Position numbers and translations under genes: made by a program. Below, in pieces: positions 57,324-64,000 of a stretch of 64,000 nucleotides of DNA (its first letter is position 1; the number at the start of each line of letters is the position of its first letter). The notes under the pieces are model-generated. The model saw only the letters and a program-made list of their open reading frames with translations. It was not told where the DNA came from and did not search any database. Origin of the DNA: Hyphomicrobium methylovorum (lineage in GTDB: Bacteria > Pseudomonadota > Alphaproteobacteria > Rhizobiales > Hyphomicrobiaceae); the NCBI RefSeq assembly GCF_013626205.1, contig NZ_QHJE01000001.1, positions 3,018,501 to 3,082,500 on the forward strand, given 5' to 3'.

Positions 57324-58453
57324 CCGCAATCGCAAAAACCGCGAACAGTACGTTCGATGCTGAGATGATGGGGATTGCGCTCGCGATGGCTGAGCGCGGT
57401 CTTGGTGCGACGTCGCCCAATCCATCCGTGGGCGCGGTGATTGCGGACGAAGCGACAGGCGAAGTTCTTGCGCGGGCGACGACGGCTCCGGGCGGGCGTC
57501 CACATGCTGAAACGACAGCGATCGCAGCCGCGGGTGAGCGTGCGCGCGGCGCTACGATCTACGTTACGCTGGAACCCTGTTCGCATCACGGACGAACGGG
57601 GCCATGTGCCGAAGCCATTGTTGCTGCCGGACTGCGTCGCGCTGTCGTTGCGATCGAGGATCCTGACCCGCGTGTATCGGGCCGCGGTCTTGACCGTCTG
57701 CGCGACGCCGGGCTCGACGTAACGCGTGGCGTCGGGGCCGCGCAGGCGCGTCACATAACACGTGGGCATATCGTTCGCATCACTGAGCGGCGGCCGTTTG
57801 TGACGCTAAAGCTTGCGCTCGACGAAACTGGCGAGATCGCACGTGGCAGCGGTGTCTCTCCCGTCTGGGTTACTGGCGAGATGTCACGCGCGCATGGAAT
57901 GCTGCTGCGAGCAAAGTCCGATGCGATCCTTGTCGGCGGGCAGACCGTCCTCGATGACGATCCCGAATTGACGTGCAGGCTGCCGGGGCTTTTCGACCGT
58001 TCTCCCGTTCGGATCGTGCTTTCGCGATCGCTCGATATTCCGATGGGCGCCAAGCTCGTTCGCTCGGCTGCGACTGTGCCGACCTGGGTCATGACAGGTG
58101 TCGGAAGCGACGCTACCAAGCGCTCCCAGTTCGAGGCGCACGGGGCCGAGGTTATCGACAGCACGCTGGTTCAGGGCACTTTGTGGTTACCGGCGATCAT
58201 GGAAACGCTGGTGGCGCGCGGGATCACCCGGCTTCTGGTCGAAGGTGGTCCGCGCATCTGGCGAGCATTTGCGGACGCCTCGCTCGTTGACGAGATTGTT
58301 CTCTATATGGCGGGTGATCCGTCGGACGAACAGGCGCTGGCCGCGGCAGCCCGTTGGCTTGGGCCGATGGCGTTGCATGCCGTTGAACGGCGGCGAATGG
58401 GTAGTGATATGATGTGGCAGCTCGTTCGCGAACCGTTGCAGAAAGGACGTTGA
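57320..58453 (+). CDS. ribD: Riboflavin biosynthesis deaminase/reductase RibD
   Basis: Bifunctional enzyme: N-terminal pyrimidine deaminase and C-terminal reductase. The 377-residue protein shows the deaminase zinc motifs HAETTAI and [16 protein letters not shown], then the reductase domain starting [15 protein letters not shown] with [15 protein letters not shown] and a nucleotide-binding segment [14 protein letters not shown]. Starts within the nrdR stop and ends 4 bp before ribE, in one operon. Confidence 0.96.
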   Translation: MTAIAKTANSTFDAEMMGIALAMAERGLGATSPNPSVGAVIADEATGEVLARATTAPGGRPHAETTAIAAAGERARGATIYVTLEPCSHHGRTGPCAEAIVAAGLRRAVVAIEDPDPRVSGRGLDRLRDAGLDVTRGVGAAQARHITRGHIVRITERRPFVTLKLALDETGEIARGSGVSPVWVTGEMSRAHGMLLRAKSDAILVGGQTVLDDDPELTCRLPGLFDRSPVRIVLSRSLDIPMGAKLVRSAATVPTWVMTGVGSDATKRSQFEAHGAEVIDSTLVQGTLWLPAIMETLVARGITRLLVEGGPRIWRAFADASLVDEIVLYMAGDPSDEQALAAAARWLGPMALHAVERRRMGSDMMWQLVREPLQKGR

Positions 58454-58457
58454 GGTA

Positions 58458-59051
58458 ATGTTTACCGGTTTGATCACGGATGTGGGCGAGGTTACCGGGC
58501 AGTCCGGCGGGCGCTTCAGCTTGCGGACGGCATACGCGCTGACGCCGGAAGATGCCGGCGCTTCCATCTGCTGCGACGGGGTCTGTCTTACGGCGACCGA
58601 GATCAAGCCTCTTAAGTCGGGCGCGGAGTTCTTCGTCGACGTTTCAAACGAGACGCTCGCCAAGTCGACGCTTGGGCGCTGGAAAGAGGGGACGCGCGTC
58701 AATCTGGAGCGTTCGCTCAAGGCCGGGGGTGAACTCGGCGGCCACATCGTTTCGGGGCACGTGGACGGGATCGCCAGAATCCTAACGATCACGCAAGACG
58801 GCGCGAGCCAGCGCTTTCTATTCGAAGCGCCGGAGCATCTTTCGCGCTATATTGCGCCCAAGGGTTCGGTCGCGCTGGACGGAACGTCGCTTACGGTGAA
58901 CGAAGTCTCGGAGGCGCGGTTTGGTGTCAATCTCATCCCGCACAGCTTGACGGTAACGACGTGGGGCGCGAAAAGGCCCGGCGACGTGGTGAACCTCGAA
59001 GTCGATGTTTTTGCCCGATATGTTGCGCGTCTCATGGAGTTTCGCATTTGA
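58458..59051 (+). CDS. ribE: Riboflavin synthase alpha chain
   Basis: Dismutates two 6,7-dimethyl-8-ribityllumazine molecules to riboflavin. The 197-residue protein has two related lumazine-binding repeats, opening MFTGLITDVGEV and with GELGGHIVSGHVDGIA in the second. Its stop overlaps the next start by one base. Confidence 0.96.
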   Translation: MFTGLITDVGEVTGQSGGRFSLRTAYALTPEDAGASICCDGVCLTATEIKPLKSGAEFFVDVSNETLAKSTLGRWKEGTRVNLERSLKAGGELGGHIVSGHVDGIARILTITQDGASQRFLFEAPEHLSRYIAPKGSVALDGTSLTVNEVSEARFGVNLIPHSLTVTTWGAKRPGDVVNLEVDVFARYVARLMEFRI

Positions 59052-60205
59052 TGTCCGCCCCGACAAAGCTGCAGGCTGCGTCTTCAGACACGGTCGTTTC
59101 GCCGATCGAGGAGATCGTTGAGGACATGCAGAATGGCCGTATGGTCATTCTGGTCGATGCGGAAAATCGCGAGAACGAGGGCGACCTCGTTATCCCCGCA
59201 CAGATGGCGACGCCGGATGCAGTCAACTTCATGGCCAAGCATGGCCGCGGACTCATTTGCCTTGCGCTGACGCAAGCACGGGCGACTGAGCTGCAGTTGG
59301 ATTTCATGGTGCGCACGAATGGTTCGCGCAACCGCACCGCCTTCACGCAATCGATCGAAGCACGCGAAGGCATTTCAACCGGCATCTCGGCGTTCGATCG
59401 CGCACGCACAATTTCGACGGCGATCGACACCACGAAGGGTGCGAATGATATCGTTTCGCCCGGTCATGTGTTTCCTCTGATCGCGCGCGAGGGCGGAGTT
59501 CTCATTCGCGCTGGGCACACGGAAGCGTCAGTCGATCTTGCGAGGCTCGCAGGGCTCTATCCTGCTGCCGTCATCTGCGAAGTGATGAAGGACGACGGGA
59601 CGATGGCCCGTCTTCCGGATCTTGCTGAGTTCGCGAACTTGCACGGGTTGAAGATCGGCTCGATCGAAGACCTGATCGCGTATCGCCTCAAGAACGAGCG
59701 GATCGTCAAGCGCGTGGCGCAGACGCAGGTCGAGACGTCAAGCGCGGGGCGGTTCGAGCTCTTCGTATACGAGACGACACCGGAACCGGCAGAGCATCTT
59801 GCTCTCGTCAAAGGCAATCTCTCCAAGGGCGGGCCGGTGCTCGTTCGCGTGCATGCCGTGAATGTGCTGAGCGATTTGCTTTGCATTGGCGATCACTGCG
59901 GAGAGAACGGCACCGTCATCGAGCAATCGATGAAGGCCGTTGAAGCCGAAGGCCGCGGCGTCATCGTGCTCATTCGCGATCTTGGGCCGAAGTCGATGTC
60001 GAATTGGGTGGCAAGTGGTTCGCGCCCCGGATCCGATGGTAGCCCGGGGAATGAGCGGCGGCAGGTCGAAATCGGAATCGGATCGCAGATCCTCACCGAT
60101 CTTGGCGTGACGGACATGGTTCTGCTCACAACGTCACCGCAACATGTTTACGTCGGCCTCGAAGCCTTTGGGCTGCGGGTCACCGGCACACGGAAAATCG
60201 AGTAG
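59051..60205 (+). CDS. ribBX: 3,4-dihydroxy-2-butanone 4-phosphate synthase with degenerate GTP cyclohydrolase II domain
   Basis: ATG at 59051 overlaps the ribE stop by one base; 384 residues. N-terminal RibB domain (residues about 15-215): MVILVDAENRENEGDLVIPA with the acidic active-site residues, GHVFPLIAREGGVLIRAGHTEASVD, and the EVMKDDGTMA block. The C-terminal half looks like GTP cyclohydrolase II, but the zinc motif is gone: VRVHAVNVLSDLLC takes the place of the ECLTGD...RCDC region, and the zinc cysteines are not conserved. Such RibBX hybrids have active RibB and an inactive RibA-like domain. A separate ribA must exist elsewhere. Confidence 0.9.
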   Translation: MSAPTKLQAASSDTVVSPIEEIVEDMQNGRMVILVDAENRENEGDLVIPAQMATPDAVNFMAKHGRGLICLALTQARATELQLDFMVRTNGSRNRTAFTQSIEAREGISTGISAFDRARTISTAIDTTKGANDIVSPGHVFPLIAREGGVLIRAGHTEASVDLARLAGLYPAAVICEVMKDDGTMARLPDLAEFANLHGLKIGSIEDLIAYRLKNERIVKRVAQTQVETSSAGRFELFVYETTPEPAEHLALVKGNLSKGGPVLVRVHAVNVLSDLLCIGDHCGENGTVIEQSMKAVEAEGRGVIVLIRDLGPKSMSNWVASGSRPGSDGSPGNERRQVEIGIGSQILTDLGVTDMVLLTTSPQHVYVGLEAFGLRVTGTRKIE

Positions 60206-60211
60206 CTCCAT

Positions 60212-60718
60212 ATGATTCAGAAAATGCCAACGCGCTCTCAAGGTGACGACAAGAGCGCGCATCCATTTCGTGCGCACATCCTCATTATCGAAGCGCGTTA
60301 CTACAAAGGCATCGGCGATCTCCTTGCAGAGGGTGCCCTTGCTGAATGTGAGAAGCGAGGCGTTACGTACGAGCGCATCGTTGTGCCTGGAGCTTTGGAA
60401 ATTCCGCAAGTGCTCGGCGCTGCGGCGGCCGCGCGTGCTGCGGGCCGCACCACGTTCGATGGCGCGGTGGCGCTTGGCTGTGTCATTCGTGGAGAGACGG
60501 CGCATTACGACATCGTCTGCAACAACGCCAACCATTGGATGATGGAAATCGCGATGCAGCACGAGGTTCCGGTCGGCAACGCAATTTTGACCGTCGATAC
60601 CGAAGCGCAGGCGATTGCTCGCGCGGAAGGTGGCATCGACGGTAAGGGCGGTGATGCGGTGCGCGCGTGTTTGCGTCTGATCGAAGTCAAGCGTGCGTTC
60701 TGGGGAGCGCAGGCATGA
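60212..60718 (+). CDS. ribH: 6,7-dimethyl-8-ribityllumazine synthase
   Basis: Makes the riboflavin synthase substrate. The 168-residue protein has the lumazine synthase blocks VPGALEIPQVLGAAAA, GAVALGCVIRGETAHYDIVCN, and VGNAILTVDTEAQA. ATG at 60212, 6 bp after ribBX. Its stop overlaps the nusB ATG (ATGA). Confidence 0.96.
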   Translation: MIQKMPTRSQGDDKSAHPFRAHILIIEARYYKGIGDLLAEGALAECEKRGVTYERIVVPGALEIPQVLGAAAAARAAGRTTFDGAVALGCVIRGETAHYDIVCNNANHWMMEIAMQHEVPVGNAILTVDTEAQAIARAEGGIDGKGGDAVRACLRLIEVKRAFWGAQA

Positions 60719-61215
60719 CGGCGAGTGAAAGGTCGAGACCGTCTGAGATCACTGCGCGAACCGCGGCTCGCATCGGTGCCGTGCAGGCGCTCTATCAGAT
60801 GGATCTTTCCGGTATCGACGTTTCCGACGTCATAGCCGAGTTCATGCGCGAGCGATTTGCCGGTGACAATCGCGACGAGATGTTGGCGGGTGCCGATCAG
60901 GTTTTCTTTGCTGACGTGTTGCGCGCTGTCGTGCGCCGCCAGCGGGAGATCGATCCGCTGATCGACGAGCAGCTTGCTACGGGCTGGCGGCTTGTCAGAG
61001 TAGATTCCATTTTGCGGGCGATTTTACGCGGCGGCGTGACGGAACTTGTCGATCGGGACGACGTTCCGGCGCGCGTTGCCATCAACGAATACGTGAACGT
61101 TGCCCGAGTATTTTTCGATGAAGATGAACCAAGGGTCGTCAACGGCATTCTAGATAAGATCGCACGGCGCGTGCGGTCGCGGGAATTCGAGCGAAAGCCT
61201 GCCGCGCGGACCTGA
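60715..61215 (+). CDS. nusB: Transcription antitermination factor NusB
   Basis: Part of the rRNA antitermination complex with NusE. ATG at 60715 overlaps the ribH stop; 166 residues. Contains ARTAARIGAVQALYQMDLSG, the RNA-binding N-terminal helix, and LRAILRGGVTEL / VAINEYVNVARVFFDEDEPRVVNGILDKIAR near the C-terminus. ribH-nusB-thiL order is standard in Rhizobiales. Confidence 0.96.
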   Translation: MTASERSRPSEITARTAARIGAVQALYQMDLSGIDVSDVIAEFMRERFAGDNRDEMLAGADQVFFADVLRAVVRRQREIDPLIDEQLATGWRLVRVDSILRAILRGGVTELVDRDDVPARVAINEYVNVARVFFDEDEPRVVNGILDKIARRVRSREFERKPAART

Positions 61216-61245
61216 GCCGGTCGATCGCGCCGGGTCGGAGTCAGC

Positions 61246-62280
61246 ATGGCCGAAAATCGATCCAGCGTAGACGTCGAGCCGCTTCATGGGGATCGCGTCG
61301 AGAATGAAACCGATCTGATCCAGACGTATCTGGCGCCCCTTGCTCAGCCAATGCCGGGTGCTTTCGGTTTGCGCGACGACGCGGCATTGATCGCGAACGA
61401 ACCGGGCAGCGATCTCGTCGTCAGCACCGATCCAATCATCGCGGGCGTTCATTTTTTGCCGACAGACGCTCCGGCTGATGTCGCATGGAAGGCTCTGGCG
61501 GTGAACGTATCGGACGTTGTCGCAAAGGGTGCCGATCCAATCGCGTATCTGCTGACGCTGGCACTCCCGGACGCACCCGAGCGCGCGTGGATGGGCGACT
61601 TTGCGAAGGGACTTCGGGCGGCGCAGGACGCGTTCGGTTGCGGGCTGATCGGCGGCGATACCGACCGAACGCCTGGACCGCTTTCCATTGCCGTTACGAT
61701 TTTCGGCCATGTGCCGTCTGGCCGGTTCGTTCGTCGGCAAGGAGCGCAGGCGGGCGATCACGTTTTTATCAGCGGGACGATTGGCGACTCGGCGCTTGGC
61801 CTTTTGCTCCACCGTGATCCTGCTCTGTTTGCGACGGTGTTGACGGATGAAGGCCGTAGCGAACTCGTGATCCGTTACCTGCAGCCGCGGCCGCGGGTCG
61901 AGCTTGCCGAAACGGTGCGGACGCACGCGCGTGCAGCGCTCGATATTTCCGACGGACTTATGAAAGATCTTTCGCGTCTTACGGGCGATCTCGGGCTGAC
62001 ACTGAAGTTCGGCGACATTCCGCTTTCGCCGCCGTTGCGGGCGGCGCTCGAGGCGGACGAACGGGTTCGGGATGCCGTTCTCGGCGGCGGGGACGATTAC
62101 GAACTGCTGATTGCCGTTCCACCGGACGACGTTGCCGGATTTCGTGACGGCGCGGCGCAGGCGGGCGTCGGAATCATGGATGTCGGTGTGTTGGAGAAGA
62201 GCGGCGGCCTAAGGGTCGTTGATGCTGACGGTAGCCCGATCACGCCGCGACGCTTCGGGTATGACCATTTTAACGTGTGA
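61246..62280 (+). CDS. thiL: Thiamine-monophosphate kinase
   Basis: Phosphorylates thiamine monophosphate to thiamine pyrophosphate. The 344-residue protein has the PurM/AIRS-like fold: FGLRDDAALI, STDPIIAGVHFLP, KALAVNVSDVVAKGADPIAYLL, GLIGGDTDRTPGPLSIAVTIFG, and ALDISDGLMKDLSRL. Start ATG at 61246, 30 bp after nusB. Confidence 0.95.
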   Translation: MAENRSSVDVEPLHGDRVENETDLIQTYLAPLAQPMPGAFGLRDDAALIANEPGSDLVVSTDPIIAGVHFLPTDAPADVAWKALAVNVSDVVAKGADPIAYLLTLALPDAPERAWMGDFAKGLRAAQDAFGCGLIGGDTDRTPGPLSIAVTIFGHVPSGRFVRRQGAQAGDHVFISGTIGDSALGLLLHRDPALFATVLTDEGRSELVIRYLQPRPRVELAETVRTHARAALDISDGLMKDLSRLTGDLGLTLKFGDIPLSPPLRAALEADERVRDAVLGGGDDYELLIAVPPDDVAGFRDGAAQAGVGIMDVGVLEKSGGLRVVDADGSPITPRRFGYDHFNV

Positions 62281-62494
62281 GAGGCCCTGGCGATGCACGG
62301 AAGACGCGCTGGGTTGGCAAAACGCCCGCCGCGCCATTTTGCCTGCAGGAACGCAGGTCTGGTCTGCGTATAGCCCCGTATTCAGGCGTCCACCGGGCTG
62401 CTAATCGGTCACCGTTTGGCCATATGCCCCGGTACACCTTTAGGTGGCCGAAAGGGCACTCCTTCTCACTCATTCGCATACCAGGGAAGGATTG

Positions 62495-63910
62495 ATGCGT
62501 CTTGCGCGTTCAGGATGTTATGGCGGCGCGGATCTTAGGCTGGGGCAGGGAATGAGCGACGGACGATCCAAGATGCTTTCTTTGAGTTTTTGGGCACGTG
62601 CTGCGGCGCTGGGCGCGGCGGTGTTCGCGGTGCAAGTGCTGCCACAGAGTGTGCAGCCCGCGCAGGCGCAAATGAGTATCTGGGATCAGCTCACTGGACC
62701 GACCTTTGGGCGCGGTGCGGACGAGGCGCCGGTTCGCAAGATTGAGCCGCTGGATGATCTTCGTCCGGATTCGACGCCCTGGCGCAGCGATGCGTCGTTG
62801 AATGCGCTGGGTGGCGCGATCCAACGCTATGAGGCGATCGTCGCCGCTGGTGGTTGGCCGACAGTTCCTCCCGGCCGCATGATGCGCGTGGGCGAGGACG
62901 ATCCGCGCGTGCCCATTCTGCGCAAGCGGTTGCGCATCAGCGGGGACATGCCGGCGAAAGGCTCGTACTACGATTCCGAGACGTTCGATTCCGAGCTTGA
63001 GGAAGGCTTGAAGCGTTTTCAGCGCCGTCACGGCATCCGGCCGACAGGTCGTGTCGAGCGATCGGTCTATGCGGAGTTGAATGCGACGGCGGAAGAACGC
63101 CTGGCGCAACTCCGGCTCAATTTGGACCGGCTGCACAATCTGATGCACGGGATCGAGGATCGTTACATCCTGGTCAACGTGCCTGCGTTTCAGCTCGAGG
63201 CGGTTGATAAGTACGAGGTGCAGTTGCGCCATCGCGTGATCGTCGGGCGGCCGGGCCGGGATACGCCTGATCTTCGCGCGACGGTGAAAGCGCTGAACTT
63301 CTTTCCCTACTGGCGCGTGCCGGACAGCGTAGCAACGCTCGATCTCATTCCGCGCCTGAAGACCGAACCGCAGTATCTGACCGATGAAGGTATCCGCGTT
63401 TACAACGGCTACAACGGTCCGGAACTCGATCCGCATACCATCGATTGGTCGTCACCGCAGACCGCGACGTACAAATTCAAGCAGGACCCGGGCGAGAAGA
63501 ACGCGCTTGGACTTCTGCGTCTCGATATGTCGAACGAACACGGCGTTTACATGCACGATACGCCGATGAAAAACCTGTTTGACCAGCGCGGCCGGTCCTT
63601 CAGCGCAGGTTGCGTGCGCGTGCAGAATGTCTTCGATCTAGGCGATTGGATCGCTCACAACGAACCGGGCTGGGAACAGCCGGGCCGCGTGCGCCAGACG
63701 CTCGCCGGAGGGCAGCCGATGGAGCTGAAGCTGACGCGGCCGGTTCCGGTGTATTTCGCCTATCTTACGGCGTGGGCAGAGCCTTCGAATGGATTGATTG
63801 AGTTCCGTCCGGATATCTACGGCCGCGATGGCGCAGCGTTGCGCTCGTCGTATCAGCGTGATGGCGACGACGCTCCGCCGGCTGCTTCGGCTGCTGCACT
63901 CGCGCCCTGA
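62495..63910 (+). CDS. L,D-transpeptidase with peptidoglycan-binding domain (second copy)
   Basis: A paralogue of the transpeptidase at 52.3 kb. ATG at 62495 with GGAAGG upstream gives 471 residues; ATG at 62552 gives a shorter protein nearer the signal peptide (LSFWARAAALGAAVFA...AQA). Domains: RYEAIVAAGGWPTVPPGR, the PG-binding helices DSELEEGLKRFQRRHGIRPTG, and the YkuD domain with SFSAGCVRVQN (catalytic cysteine near residue 372). It is not next to a regulator. An intergenic stretch of about 200 bases precedes it without another gene. Confidence 0.93.
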   Translation: MRLARSGCYGGADLRLGQGMSDGRSKMLSLSFWARAAALGAAVFAVQVLPQSVQPAQAQMSIWDQLTGPTFGRGADEAPVRKIEPLDDLRPDSTPWRSDASLNALGGAIQRYEAIVAAGGWPTVPPGRMMRVGEDDPRVPILRKRLRISGDMPAKGSYYDSETFDSELEEGLKRFQRRHGIRPTGRVERSVYAELNATAEERLAQLRLNLDRLHNLMHGIEDRYILVNVPAFQLEAVDKYEVQLRHRVIVGRPGRDTPDLRATVKALNFFPYWRVPDSVATLDLIPRLKTEPQYLTDEGIRVYNGYNGPELDPHTIDWSSPQTATYKFKQDPGEKNALGLLRLDMSNEHGVYMHDTPMKNLFDQRGRSFSAGCVRVQNVFDLGDWIAHNEPGWEQPGRVRQTLAGGQPMELKLTRPVPVYFAYLTAWAEPSNGLIEFRPDIYGRDGAALRSSYQRDGDDAPPAASAAALAP

Positions 63911-64000
63911 GCCTGAAGCGTTCAGTGTTGGGCCTGCCGGTTTGTGGATGGCCCGCGACCGGTTCACGATACGCGCCGATGACGCTCGATTAGAGTGACG

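Overview
The window looks like chromosomal DNA of an alphaproteobacterium of the order Hyphomicrobiales, most likely Hyphomicrobium or a close relative. The evidence is family content and gene order rather than any ribosomal marker: red-type RuBisCO with CbbX, a methanethiol oxidase (SBP56/MtoX), a soxR-soxT pair divergent from a sox operon, ALAS-type haem synthesis with a magnesium-type HemB, a B12-dependent NrdJ, the glyA-nrdR-ribD-ribE-ribBX-ribH-nusB-thiL string, NDUFA12 and DUF2155 proteins, and an LdtR/L,D-transpeptidase pair. No tRNA, rRNA, CRISPR array, insertion sequence or prophage was recognised.

Region 1 (1-3.9 kb) is carbon fixation: cbbL (5' end outside the window), cbbS, a hairpin terminator or attenuator, cbbX, a phosphoglycolate phosphatase (cbbZ) and a two-CBS-domain protein.

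Region 2 (4.2-15.7 kb) is an export-rich cluster around methanethiol oxidase. It holds a metallo-beta-lactamase-fold protein with an altered metal motif, a thioredoxin-fold protein without active-site cysteines directly before mtoX, two small exported proteins, a Tat-exported metallo-beta-lactamase hydrolase, two RND adaptors with His-rich tails, a heavy-metal-type RND pump and a DUF302 protein. Region 3 (15.7-25.6 kb) is sulfur oxidation: soxT and soxR on the minus strand, then soxXYZAB, soxCD and a porin. MtoX would make formaldehyde, H2S and H2O2 from methanethiol. A complete Sox system with SoxCD could take thiosulfate (or sulfide-derived sulfur) to sulfate, and the Calvin cycle could use the electrons. 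Four short AT-rich sites with the pattern ATAK-N8-GMAT lie before the mtoX operon, soxX, soxC and the porin gene and may be operators of the persulfide-sensing SoxR.

Region 4 (25.7-41.9 kb) is mixed: a PhzF protein, a small secreted protein, a tripartite mdtABC-like efflux operon, a GGDEF-EAL protein, MsrB, SfsA, a CinA-like protein, several small unknowns, a GIY-YIG protein, an inverted intergenic repeat and a HEPN-like protein.

Region 5 (42-64 kb) is mostly core genome: nrdJ with a structured leader carrying a B12-box-like core, a Complex I accessory subunit, DUF2155, hemB, an extensin-like peptidase with an inserted low-complexity stretch, a 3-hydroxyisobutyryl-CoA hydrolase, ldtR and an L,D-transpeptidase, hemA, glyA, nrdR, the riboflavin operon with nusB and thiL, and a second L,D-transpeptidase. 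The points most worth following are the joint mto/sox/cbb locus with its candidate shared operator, the two degenerate proteins beside mtoX, and the nrdJ leader.
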